Assembly (NCBI RefSeq): GCF_009742705.1
Contig: NZ_WPCU01000003.1
Span: 137,262-201,261 of the forward strand
Length of the DNA: 64,000 nt
Direction: 5' to 3'
Origin: Auraticoccus cholistanensis
Lineage (GTDB): Bacteria; Actinomycetota; Actinomycetes; Propionibacteriales; Propionibacteriaceae
A model generated the notes under the pieces. That model saw nothing but the letters and a program-made list of their open reading frames with translations, was not told the origin of the DNA and made no database searches. Below are positions 14,739-22,307 of the stretch, one piece after another. Positions within the stretch are counted from its first letter, which is position 1. The number at the start of each line of letters is the position of its first letter. A program made the position numbers and the translations under genes.

Positions 14739-15614
14739 GTGACTGAGCCGACGGACACTCCGCCCGCCGTCGCCGAGCACCCTACCCGAGCGCGCTCGGG
14801 TGCTCCGGGTCGTGCGCGGCCCCGGCGGAGCGTCCCGCGGGAGTCCAACTTCCGGCTCTGGGTGCTGGTCGCCGTGCTGCTGCTGGTGCTCCCGCTGGCC
14901 ATCCTCGGCGTCCGTGGCATCAGCGCCGCCCAGCAGGCCGGCCCGGCCCCCGCCCCCGACGGGCTGGCCGCGGCCGCGACGGCCAGCGCGGAGCCGACGC
15001 CGGGACCGGAGCCCACCCAGGAGCCGGCGAAGCCGAGGAGCAAGCCGAAGCCCGAGAAGACCCCCGAGCCCGAGGTGCCGGCCCGCGGCCCCCAGGAGTA
15101 CGTCACCGTCGACCTCTCCGCCGGTCCGACCAGCCGGGACGGTGAGCTGCTGCGCTACCGCGTCCGGATCGAGGAGAACCTTGCGCTGGACCCCGAGGAC
15201 ACCGCGACCGAGATCGCCGACGTGCTGGGCGACGAGCGCAGCTGGCGCGGCGACGGCTCGGTGCGCTTCCAGCTGGTCGGTCCCGGGGAGGACGTGGACT
15301 TCACCATCTACGTGGTGACGCCGGGCACCACCGACGCCCTCTGCGCACCGCTGCGGACCAACGGCGAGGTCTCCTGCCGCAACGGCGACAACGTCGTCCT
15401 CAACGCCAAGCGGTGGGTGCTCGGGGCCAAGCCCTTCGGCGACGACCTGACCGGCTACCGGCAGTACCTGGTCAACCACGAGGTCGGGCACCGGCTGGGC
15501 TACGACCACGTCGACTGCCCGGCGGCCGGGGAGCCGGCGCCGATCATGATGCAGCAGACCAAGTCGGTGGGCGACTGCGAGCCGCACCCGTGGGTGAAGC
15601 CGGGCGACCGGTGA
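14739..15614 (+). CDS. DUF3152 domain protein, membrane-anchored putative zinc metalloprotease
   Basis: A 291-residue protein with one transmembrane helix after a basic N-terminus (FRLWVLVAVLLLVLPLAILGV, about 42-62; here quoted only to show the segment), a Pro/Ala/Lys-rich linker (about 70-115), and a DUF3152 domain at the C-terminus. The sequence NHEVGHRLGYDH gives the HExxHxxxxxH zinc-protease pattern, and IMMQQTK follows like a Met-turn, so extracellular proteolysis is likely but unproven. Start GTG 14739 follows TAGTCT. Its stop overlaps the next gene's GTG (GTGA, 4 nt). Confidence 0.87.
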   Translation: MTEPTDTPPAVAEHPTRARSGAPGRARPRRSVPRESNFRLWVLVAVLLLVLPLAILGVRGISAAQQAGPAPAPDGLAAAATASAEPTPGPEPTQEPAKPRSKPKPEKTPEPEVPARGPQEYVTVDLSAGPTSRDGELLRYRVRIEENLALDPEDTATEIADVLGDERSWRGDGSVRFQLVGPGEDVDFTIYVVTPGTTDALCAPLRTNGEVSCRNGDNVVLNAKRWVLGAKPFGDDLTGYRQYLVNHEVGHRLGYDHVDCPAAGEPAPIMMQQTKSVGDCEPHPWVKPGDR

Positions 15615-16573
15615 CCCTGGTGACCGGCGGGACCGTCCGCACGGTCCGGCTGGACGGCGACCCGCGGCTCTGCGTGGACCACAACCTGGCCAAGCACCGC
15701 CACGGCCAGGGCGACCCCACCCACCGGCGGCTCGGGCCGGGGCGGTGGTGGCGGGCCAGCCGCACCCCCGAGGGTCCCGCGACCAGCTCCTGGGTCTCGC
15801 TGGCCGACGGCGTGCGGGTCGAGGCGTGGGGACCCGGCGCGGAGTGGACGCTGGCGCAGGCGCCGCGGCTGCTGGGCGCCGAGGACGACCTGGCCTCCTT
15901 CCGCCCCGCCCACCCGGTGCTCGCCGAGGCGGCGCGACGCCACCCGGGGCTGCGGATCGGGGCCAGCGACCGGGTGCACGAGGCCTACACCGCGGCCTGC
16001 CTGGAGCAGGTCGTGACCGGCAAGGAGGCCTTCCTGGCCTTCCGGCTGCTGGTGCAGGAGTTCGGCGAGCCGGCGCCCGGACCCGCGCTCGACCCGCACT
16101 CCAGCGCGGCCGGGCTGCGGCTGCCGCCCGCGCCGGCGGTCTGGGCCCGCATCCCCAGCTGGCGGTACCTGGCGGCCGGGGTGGAGCAGCGCCGCAGCGC
16201 CCCGCTGGTCCGCGGGTCGCTGCGGGCGGACGCCCTGGAGCGCACGCTCGGCCTGCCGCTGCCGGCCGCCGACCGTGCGCTGCGCTCGGTCCGGGGCGTC
16301 GGGCACTGGACCTCGGCCGAGGTGCGCCAGCGCGCCCACGGGGACACCGACGCCTGGAGCGTCGGCGACTACCACGTCGGCGGGGCCATCACCTGGGCGC
16401 TGCTGGGGGAGAAGCTGGACGACGCCGCCGCGACCGAGGTGCTGGAGCCCTACCGGGGCCACCGCTACCGGGTGCAGTGCCTGCTGGGCATGCACGCCGG
16501 ACGTCCGCCGCGTCGCGGCCCCCGGATGACCCTGCCCACCCACACCCCGCGGGCGACGCGGGGCCGGTCCTGA
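15611..16573 (+). CDS. AlkA-like DNA-3-methyladenine glycosylase (HhH-GPD)
   Basis: A 320-residue base-excision glycosylase. The helix-hairpin-helix is RSVRGVGHWTSAEV, followed by the Gly/Pro-rich loop and the catalytic Asp in DAWSVGDYHVGG (about residue 255). The N-terminal part resembles the AlkA N-terminal domain; an Arg/Trp-rich stretch (RLGPGRWWRASRTPEG) follows. It excises alkylated purines or similar damaged bases. Translationally coupled to the DUF3152 gene by a GTGA overlap, an unusual pairing of an envelope protease with a repair enzyme. A terminator hairpin follows directly. Confidence 0.9.
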   Translation: MTLVTGGTVRTVRLDGDPRLCVDHNLAKHRHGQGDPTHRRLGPGRWWRASRTPEGPATSSWVSLADGVRVEAWGPGAEWTLAQAPRLLGAEDDLASFRPAHPVLAEAARRHPGLRIGASDRVHEAYTAACLEQVVTGKEAFLAFRLLVQEFGEPAPGPALDPHSSAAGLRLPPAPAVWARIPSWRYLAAGVEQRRSAPLVRGSLRADALERTLGLPLPAADRALRSVRGVGHWTSAEVRQRAHGDTDAWSVGDYHVGGAITWALLGEKLDDAAATEVLEPYRGHRYRVQCLLGMHAGRPPRRGPRMTLPTHTPRATRGRS

Positions 16574-16611
16574 GCCCGCACCCGACGGCCGGAGCCGCCG
16601 GGTGCGCGGGC
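16574..16611. terminator. Bidirectional terminator hairpin
   Basis: GCCCG-CACCCG-CGGC pairs with GCCG-CGGGTG-CGGGC with small bulges, around a CGGA loop. It fills the 40 bp between the convergent AlkA-like and subtilase genes. Confidence 0.65.
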
Positions 16612-16613
16612 GG

Positions 16614-18437
16614 TCAGCGGGCGGTGGCGGCGGCGGAGGCCGGCGACTTGGCGCCGGCGCCCGCCGCGTTCACCCCGTACACCGAGACGATGTAGGAGCG
16701 GCCGCGGACGAGCCCGGGGACCGAGCCCCAGGTGACGTCGCCGTCGACCCGGCGGGTGGTGGTGCTGCCGCCGGAGGTGGGACGCGCGGTGATGACGTAG
16801 TGGTCCACCGCCCCTCCCGACGGCCTGTCCCAGTCCGCCCGCACCGACACCGAGCGGTCGTCGGTGTAGCCGGACTTCAGCACCGGCCTGGCGGGACGGC
16901 CGGGCTTCTGCACCACGGCGGCCTCCAGCCAGGCGCGCTTGGGACCGGTGCCGACGGCGTTGATGGCGGTGACGCTGAAGGTGTAGCGGTGCCCGGGCAC
17001 GAGGTCGGTGAAGGTGGAGGAGCGGCTGCCGGCCGAGACCACCTTGGTGACCGGGCCGCGGCCGGAGGCGTCCTCGTCGGAGCGGGTCACCCGGTAGCCG
17101 GTGATCGGCCTGCCGCCGTCGCGCACCGGCGGCGCCCAGCGGACGGTGGTCGAGCGCGCGGCGTGGTCGAGGTCGGCCCTGGTCGAGGTGGGCACGCCGG
17201 GCTTGCGGAAGTCCACGTCGGAGTAGACCAGCCGGTTCGGGGTGCCGGCCGGGTCGCGGACGACGTCGAGGGTGGCGTCGCTGCGGATCGCGGCCCAGAC
17301 CTGCTTCACCGAGGCCCTGGGCTGGCGCTCCAGGAAGCGGGCGACCACGCCGGTGACGTGCGGAGCGGCCATCGAGGTCCCGTCGAGCACCTGGGTGCTG
17401 GTGCGGGAGCTGATCCAGGCCGAGCGGATCCCGACGCCGGGGGCGAAGAGGTCGACGCAGCCGCCGCGGTCGGACCAGGCGGGACGCCGGTCGCTGCTGT
17501 CGGTGGCGGCCACGTTGATGACCCCGCCGAGCCGGCCCGGGCTGGAGGAGCAGCCGCTGACGCCCTCGTTGCCGGCGGCCGTGACCACGGGCACGCCCTG
17601 GTTGTAGAGGCTGCCGATGACGTCCTCGAGGTCCTCGATGATCTCCCGGCCCTCGGCGGGCAGCTCGCTCACGTACGCGCCGCCGGAGAAGTTGACCACC
17701 ACGCGCTCGTGCACCTGCCAGGCGAGCACGTCCTCGAAGGCGTAGAGGACGTCGCTGAGGTAGCCGTCGCCGCGGCAGTCGAAGACGCGCAGCGGCAGGA
17801 TCCACGCGCCGGGCGCCGCGCCCAGGGTGCGGCCGGCGGCGGTGCCCGCCACGTGCGTGCCGTGGCCGTTGCAGTCCTGCGGCGTCTCGTCGTAGTCGAA
17901 GTAGTCGTAGCCGTCGAGGACGCGGCCGCTGAACTGGTCGTGGGAGTCGTTGATCCCGGTGTCGACCACCACCACCACGGTGCCCTCGCCGGTGGTGGGG
18001 GTGGTGTACCGGCCGTTCCCGGTGCGGCTGCGCTGGTCGATGCGGTCCAGCCCCCACGGCACCGTGGAGGTGGCGCTGGTGGAGACGGTGGTCGGGGCGA
18101 GGCGGATCCTCACGTCACGCACCACGTCGGTCACCTGCGGGTGCGAGCGGAGCCGCGCCGCCTCGGTCCCGGTGAGCTCGGCGGTGAAGGCCTTGGAGGC
18201 GCCGGGGCTGAACCGGGCCACGGGGCCGACCTCGCCGTCGGTCCGCTCGGCCAGCTGCTCGGCGACCGGTGCGCTCTCGGTCTGCACGAGGTAGCGCTCG
18301 GCGTCCTCCTCGGCGTGCCCGGCGACGGGGCTGAGACCGAGCAGCAGGGTGGCGCCCAGGCCCAGCCGGAGCGTGGAGCGCAGCAGGCGGCGCAGGGACG
18401 GAGCCCGCTGCGGGGCCGGGGCGGGGGCGGGGGTCAC
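16614..18437 (-). CDS. Secreted subtilisin-like serine protease (S8) with FnIII repeats
   Basis: The 607-residue preproprotease has a signal peptide (basic RRLLRSTLR then LGLGATLLLGLSPVAGHA, cleavage about residue 42), an I9 propeptide (about 48-112) and an S8 domain with D159 (VVVDTGI), H192 (NGHGTHVAG), oxyanion N290 (AAGN) and S355 (DGTSMAAPH). Two fibronectin type III domains occupy about 420-607. Start: GTG at 18437, preceded by AGGAGG. It lies 136 nt downstream of the MprB-like kinase, with its own -10 (TATCTT at 18501-18506, minus), and could be a target of that system. It probably acts on extracellular or envelope proteins. Confidence 0.94.
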   Translation of the reverse strand: MTPAPAPAPQRAPSLRRLLRSTLRLGLGATLLLGLSPVAGHAEEDAERYLVQTESAPVAEQLAERTDGEVGPVARFSPGASKAFTAELTGTEAARLRSHPQVTDVVRDVRIRLAPTTVSTSATSTVPWGLDRIDQRSRTGNGRYTTPTTGEGTVVVVVDTGINDSHDQFSGRVLDGYDYFDYDETPQDCNGHGTHVAGTAAGRTLGAAPGAWILPLRVFDCRGDGYLSDVLYAFEDVLAWQVHERVVVNFSGGAYVSELPAEGREIIEDLEDVIGSLYNQGVPVVTAAGNEGVSGCSSSPGRLGGVINVAATDSSDRRPAWSDRGGCVDLFAPGVGIRSAWISSRTSTQVLDGTSMAAPHVTGVVARFLERQPRASVKQVWAAIRSDATLDVVRDPAGTPNRLVYSDVDFRKPGVPTSTRADLDHAARSTTVRWAPPVRDGGRPITGYRVTRSDEDASGRGPVTKVVSAGSRSSTFTDLVPGHRYTFSVTAINAVGTGPKRAWLEAAVVQKPGRPARPVLKSGYTDDRSVSVRADWDRPSGGAVDHYVITARPTSGGSTTTRRVDGDVTWGSVPGLVRGRSYIVSVYGVNAAGAGAKSPASAAATAR

Positions 18438-18500
18438 GGGTGCCTCCTGACGACCGGCTCTGGCAGCCGGCAACCGGTCCCGGTGCCCGGTCCCGCGAGG

Positions 18501-18506
18501 AAGATA
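18501..18506 (-). promoter_or_regulatory. -10 element in front of the subtilase gene
   Basis: TATCTT on the minus strand fits TANNNT and would give a leader of about 55-60 nt carrying the AGGAGG site. No clear -35 is seen, which could mean activator dependence. Confidence 0.4.
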
Positions 18507-18573
18507 GGGGTCCGGCGGCTGCGGCGGCCAGTAGCGGGTCGGGAATCGTTGTGGGGCCGTGACCAACCCGGGG

Positions 18574-20016
18574 TCAGTCGCTGACCCGGGTGAGGATCTG
18601 GGTCTGCTCGTCGGCGTCCTCGTCGAGCTCGGCCAGGGTGGTGCTGCCGGGCAGCTGGACGGTGAACTCGGCCCCGCCCTCGGCGGAGCGGCCGGCCCGC
18701 ACCCAGCCGCCGTGACGGGCCACCGTGGTGGCCACGATGGACAGCCCCAGCCCGGTGCCGGGGGTGTTGCGGGAGGAGTCTGCCCGGTAGAAGCGGTCGA
18801 AGATGTGCGGCAGGTCCTCGTCGGCGATGCCGGGGCCCTGGTCGGAGATCCGCAATCGGTCGCCCTCCAGCAGCACGTGGATGGTGCCGCCGGGCGGGGA
18901 GAACTTCACCGCGTTGTCGAGCAGGTTGGTGATGGCCCGCTCGAGGGTGTCCGGCTCGCCCACCAGGTACAGCGGGTTGAGCTCCACGTCGAAGGTGAGC
19001 CCGGGCCCGCGCCGGCGCGCCCGCTCGATGGCGTTGCGGGTCACCTCGCGCAGGTCGATCGGCTCGGGGGAGGGGTCCACCCGGTCCTCACGGGCCAGCT
19101 GCACCAGGTCGCCGACCAGGGTGGTGAACTCCGAGAGCTGGGCGGCGACGTCGCGCAGGATGTCGGCGCGGGCGCCCTCGGGCAGCATCCCGGTGCGGTC
19201 GTCGGCCACCAGCAGCTCGATGTTGGTGCGCAGGCTGGTCAGCGGGGTCCGCAGCTCGTGACCGGCGTCGGCGATCAGCCGCCGCTGCCGCTCCCGCGAC
19301 AGGCTGAGCGAGGAGAGCATGGTGTTGAAGGAGCGGGTCAGCTGGGAGAGCTCGTCGTCGCCGTGGACCTCGATCGGGTCCAGGTGGTCGGTGACGGTGA
19401 CCCGCGACACCGCGGCGCTGAGCTCGCGCAGCGGCTGCAGGCTGGAGCGCGCCACCGCGTAGCCGATGAAGGCCGAGCCGACGATGGCCAGCACCCCGAA
19501 GCTGCCCATCACCAGGGCCAGCGAGGACAGGATGGAGGTGTAGGGCTGCAGCGGCCGCCCGATCACCAGCGCGTAGTCGCCGTCGTCGTCCACCACCTCG
19601 GGCATCGGCACGGCCACGATCCGGTAGGAGCTGCCGTTGTCGGCGCGGCCCTCGCGGGCCGACGAGCCCTGCTGCAGCCGCGCGATGGCCATCTCCTCCG
19701 GGCCCCAGACCAGGGACGTCGGGGCGCCGGGGACGCGCATCACCGCCCCGTCGCTGCGCAGCACCAGCAGCGACACGTTCACCGTCCGCAGCGCCTCGGC
19801 GTCGAGCCCGCCCAGGGTGCTGATGTCGGCGGCCACCGACTCCGAGGTGACGGTGGCCACCTCGATCAGCTCGTCGTCCAGCTGCTGGTACAGCGACACC
19901 CGGGTGACCAGCCAGCCGCCCAGCCCGGTGATGAGGACCGTGCAGGCGACCGCCAGCGCGGTCAGCACGGAGATGCGGCGCCCCAGCGAGGGTGCGCCCA
20001 ACCACTTCCAGATCAC
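18574..20016 (-). CDS. Sensor histidine kinase, MprB-like
   Basis: The 480-residue membrane kinase has a first helix at about 14-38, an extracytoplasmic sensor (about 40-160), a second helix (about 163-188), HAMP, the phosphoacceptor H253 in IADAGHELRTPLTSLR, and an HATPase_c domain with N, G1 and G2 boxes (AITNLLDNAVKFSP; RISDQGPGI; GTGLGLSIV). The order and residues resemble mycobacterial MprB, which responds to envelope stress. Start: GTG at 20016, 13 nt after the regulator's stop; an ATG at 20067 would overlap the regulator by 38 nt and is less likely. Confidence 0.92.
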   Translation of the reverse strand: MIWKWLGAPSLGRRISVLTALAVACTVLITGLGGWLVTRVSLYQQLDDELIEVATVTSESVAADISTLGGLDAEALRTVNVSLLVLRSDGAVMRVPGAPTSLVWGPEEMAIARLQQGSSAREGRADNGSSYRIVAVPMPEVVDDDGDYALVIGRPLQPYTSILSSLALVMGSFGVLAIVGSAFIGYAVARSSLQPLRELSAAVSRVTVTDHLDPIEVHGDDELSQLTRSFNTMLSSLSLSRERQRRLIADAGHELRTPLTSLRTNIELLVADDRTGMLPEGARADILRDVAAQLSEFTTLVGDLVQLAREDRVDPSPEPIDLREVTRNAIERARRRGPGLTFDVELNPLYLVGEPDTLERAITNLLDNAVKFSPPGGTIHVLLEGDRLRISDQGPGIADEDLPHIFDRFYRADSSRNTPGTGLGLSIVATTVARHGGWVRAGRSAEGGAEFTVQLPGSTTLAELDEDADEQTQILTRVSD

Positions 20017-20029
20017 GGCGCCGTCCGGG

Positions 20030-20734
20030 TCACGGGGGCGTTTCGCGCAGCACGTAGCCCACGCCACGCACCGTGTGGATCAGCCGCGGCTCGTTCTCGG
20101 CCTCGGTCTTGCGCCGCAGGTAGCCGATGTAGACCTCGAGGGAGTTCGCGGTGGTGGGGAAGTCGAAGCCCCACACCTCGTTCAGCAGCCACCCCCGCTC
20201 GAGCACGCGGCGCGGGTTCTCCATGAAGGCCTGCAGCAGCGCGAACTCGGTGCGGGTGAGGCTGATCGGGCGCGAGCCCCGCAGCACCTCGCGGGTCTGG
20301 GTGTTGAGCGAGAGGTCGCTGAAGGTCAGGTGCTGGGCGGTCGGGTCCAGCGACTCGTTGACCGTGCCGGCGCGCCGCACCAGGGCGCGCAGCCGCGCCA
20401 GCAGCTCCTCGAGGGAGAACGGCTTGGCCATGTAGTCGTCGCCGCCGGCGTCGAGGCCGTCGACCCGGTCGCCCACCGCGTCGCGGGCGGTGAGCACCAG
20501 GATCGGCACGTCGTTGCCGGTCGAGCGCAGCATGCGGGTGGTCTCGAGCCCGTCGAGCCGGGGCATCATCACGTCCATCACGACGGCGTCGGGCCGGACC
20601 GCCGAGAGCCGTGCCAGGGCCTCCACGCCGTCGCTGGCGGTGCTCACCTCGTAGCCGCTGTACTGCAGGGAGCGGGCGAGGGAGTCGCGGACGCCCTGGT
20701 CGTCGTCCACCACCAGGATGTGCATGGCGCTCAC
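20030..20734 (-). CDS. Response regulator, OmpR/PhoB family, MprA-like
   Basis: The 234-residue regulator has a receiver domain ([20 protein letters not shown]; phosphorylation site D54 in VVMDVMMP; K in [14 protein letters not shown]) and a winged-helix DNA-binding domain ([35 protein letters not shown]). It is very like MprA of mycobacteria. Starts GTG 20734 and ATG 20725 are both possible. It follows the LMW-PTP gene by 1 nt and precedes the kinase, so the four or five genes from 21616 to 18574 look like one transcript. Confidence 0.94.
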   Translation of the reverse strand: MSAMHILVVDDDQGVRDSLARSLQYSGYEVSTASDGVEALARLSAVRPDAVVMDVMMPRLDGLETTRMLRSTGNDVPILVLTARDAVGDRVDGLDAGGDDYMAKPFSLEELLARLRALVRRAGTVNESLDPTAQHLTFSDLSLNTQTREVLRGSRPISLTRTEFALLQAFMENPRRVLERGWLLNEVWGFDFPTTANSLEVYIGYLRRKTEAENEPRLIHTVRGVGYVLRETPP

Positions 20735-20735
20735 T

Positions 20736-21227
20736 CTAGGCGCTGTGCTGCTCGAGGTGCCGGAACAGCCCCGGCAGGGCAGCCTCGATGCTGGCCAGCG
20801 TGTCGCCGAAGCCGTCCTCGTCGCCGTACCAGGGGTCCGGGACGCCCGTCCCGTCCGGGGCGGCGGGGTCGAAGTCGGTCAGCAGCCGCACGTTGGGGTT
20901 GCGCCGCCCGGTGATCTGCTCCATCCGGCGGACGTGGACGTCCTCCATCGCCACCACCAGGTCGGCCTGCTCGATCTCCTCGGCGGTGACCTGGTGGGCG
21001 GAGTGCCCGTCGGCGTCGTGGCCGGAGCGCTCCAGCCAGGCACGGGCCCGGGGGTCGATCGGGTTGCCGATCTCCTCGGTGCTGGTGGCGGCGCTGGTGA
21101 ACTCGACGTCGGTCAGGCCCTGGTCGGCGGCCCAGCTGCGGGCCACCCGCTCCGCCATCGGGGAGCGGCAGATGTTGCCCCAGCAGACGAAGACGACGCG
21201 GCGGGTGCGCCCCGGCCGCCCGCTCAC
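20736..21227 (-). CDS. Low-molecular-weight protein-tyrosine phosphatase
   Basis: A 163-residue LMW-PTP with the P-loop C15-WGNIC-R21-S and the general acid in DPWYG (about 137-141). Such enzymes dephosphorylate tyrosine kinases (capsule or wall regulation) or secreted targets in actinobacteria. The Trp after the nucleophile is uncommon among eukaryotic members but is seen in bacterial ones. Its start overlaps the stop of the holin-like gene by 4 nt (ATGA), and its stop abuts the response regulator start, so translational coupling is likely. Confidence 0.94.
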   Translation of the reverse strand: MSGRPGRTRRVVFVCWGNICRSPMAERVARSWAADQGLTDVEFTSAATSTEEIGNPIDPRARAWLERSGHDADGHSAHQVTAEEIEQADLVVAMEDVHVRRMEQITGRRNPNVRLLTDFDPAAPDGTGVPDPWYGDEDGFGDTLASIEAALPGLFRHLEQHSA

Positions 21228-21616
21228 GCCCGGGCTCCCCGGCGCCGCCGCCTGCGGTCGGGCAGGAAGGCGTTGAGGACGAAGCTGACCACCGAGATGA
21301 TCAGCGCACCGAAGAGGGCGTTCCAGAAGCCGTCGACGTGCCAGCCGAGGTCGAGCAGGCCGCTCACCCAGGAGGTGAGCATCAGCATGAGGGCGTTGAT
21401 CACCAGCAGGAAGATCCCCAGCGAGAGGATCACCACCGGCAGCGTGACGGCGGTGAAGACCGGCTTCACCACGGCGTTGACCACACCGAAGACGAGGGCC
21501 ACGGCGAGCAGCACCAGCACCGTGCGCAGCAGGTCCCCCTCACCCAGCCGGATCCCGGGCAGCAGGAGGGTCGCGACACCCAGGGCCGCGGCGTTGGCGA
21601 GCAGTCGGAGCAGCAT
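21224..21616 (-). CDS. Phage holin family protein 4 (YvlD-like) membrane protein
   Basis: A 130-residue protein with four hydrophobic helices: LLRLLANAAALGVATLLLP, TVLVLLAVALVFGVVNAVV, LPVVILSLGIFLLVINALML and WNALFGALIISVVSFVLNAF. The KPVFTAVTLPVVILSLGIF block and the amphipathic stretch LDLGWHVDGF are typical of the YvlD/holin_4_2 family, which is chromosomal and not evidence of a prophage. First gene of the LMW-PTP/MprAB-like cluster. The start ATG 21616 has GACGAT 6 nt upstream. The Arg-rich tail [11 protein letters not shown] is cytosolic. Confidence 0.9.
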   Translation of the reverse strand: MLLRLLANAAALGVATLLLPGIRLGEGDLLRTVLVLLAVALVFGVVNAVVKPVFTAVTLPVVILSLGIFLLVINALMLMLTSWVSGLLDLGWHVDGFWNALFGALIISVVSFVLNAFLPDRRRRRRGARA

Positions 21617-21728
21617 GCCGCCATCGTCCCACGTGGCCGCGGACGGACCGGCCGCCTCCGGTGCCGTTCAGGGTCGCCCCCGGGCCGGCTCGGGGGCGTT
21701 CGGCGGCCCGGCGGGGCGCCCGGAGCAC

Positions 21729-21734
21729 TACGCT
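21729..21734 (+). promoter_or_regulatory. -10 element of the gene at 21742 (leaderless)
   Basis: TACGCT lies 7 nt before the ATG at 21742, with no ribosome binding site in between. Confidence 0.5.
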
Positions 21735-21741
21735 CCCGACC

Positions 21742-22152
21742 ATGGAGAGCATGCCCCCGGCGGAGCGTCACCGTCCCCGGTCGAGCGAGACCGCCCGTGA
21801 CGTCGAGGCCGCGCTGGCTGCGCGCCGGGAGCTGGGGCCGGACTACGAGGACGCGCTGGCCGCGGGGCTGGCCGAGCGGGTCGAGCAGCTCGCCGCGGCC
21901 CGCAGCGCCGAGCTGCGGCAGGCGGCCACGGCGGAGTCGTCGTGGGAGCGGATCGAGCGGACGTCCCGCACCCAGCGGTTCGTGCTCGGCATCATCTCCC
22001 TCGGCGTCGGGGTGCCGGTGACGGCCATCAGCGCCCTCAACGTCGAGCCCGGCCTGCTCGGTGTCGCGGTCTCCTGGGCCGGCATCGTCGGGGTCAACGC
22101 CGTCTTCGCCCTCGGCAACCGGGGGTCGCAGCGCCGCCCCGAGCGCCGCTGA
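21742..22152 (+). CDS. Small membrane protein with N-terminal coiled coil
   Basis: The 136-residue product is not assignable to a named family with confidence. Residues 12-75 are Ala/Glu/Arg-rich and helical (ARDVEAALAARRELGPDYEDALAAGLAERVEQL), followed by two hydrophobic helices at about 78-100 (FVLGIISLGVGVPVTAIS) and 105-125 (LLGVAVSWAGIVGVNAVFAL). Similar 1TM/2TM proteins with a DYEDAL... segment are common in Actinobacteria. Start: ATG 21742, positioned 7 nt behind TACGCT; an internal ATG at 21751 is possible. It is divergent from the holin-like gene and upstream of the ABC exporter leader. Confidence 0.75.
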   Translation: MESMPPAERHRPRSSETARDVEAALAARRELGPDYEDALAAGLAERVEQLAAARSAELRQAATAESSWERIERTSRTQRFVLGIISLGVGVPVTAISALNVEPGLLGVAVSWAGIVGVNAVFALGNRGSQRRPERR

Positions 22153-22190
22153 CCCCAGACCGGCGCCGCGGCGGGTCCGCAGCGCCGGGT

Positions 22191-22290
22191 CGGAAGAAAT
22201 TTCCGGAAACCGTGCACTGACTGCACAATGAGTTTGTTTCGGCCGCCGACATTGGGGTTGGATGAGAGGTACCTCCCCGCTCGTACCTCT
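22191..22290 (+). promoter_or_regulatory. Leader of the ABC exporter operon with three inverted repeats
   Basis: Within 100 bp lie CGGAA-GAAAT-TTCCG (22191-22205), GTGCA-CTGAC-TGCAC (22212-22226) and AGAGGTAC-n10-GTACCTCT (22265-22290, perfect 8-bp arms). The stretch is AT-richer than its surroundings, as expected for a regulated promoter. The last repeat lies 17 bp before the ATG and could block translation or bind a repressor. No regulator gene is adjacent. Confidence 0.5.
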
Positions 22291-22307
22291 GGTCAGGACG
22301 ACTTCTC

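Noticed and set aside
21224-21616. A prophage remnant, because of the holin-like protein.
   Set aside because: The holin-4/YvlD family is chromosomal, and no other phage genes are present; it is coupled to LMW-PTP and the two-component system.
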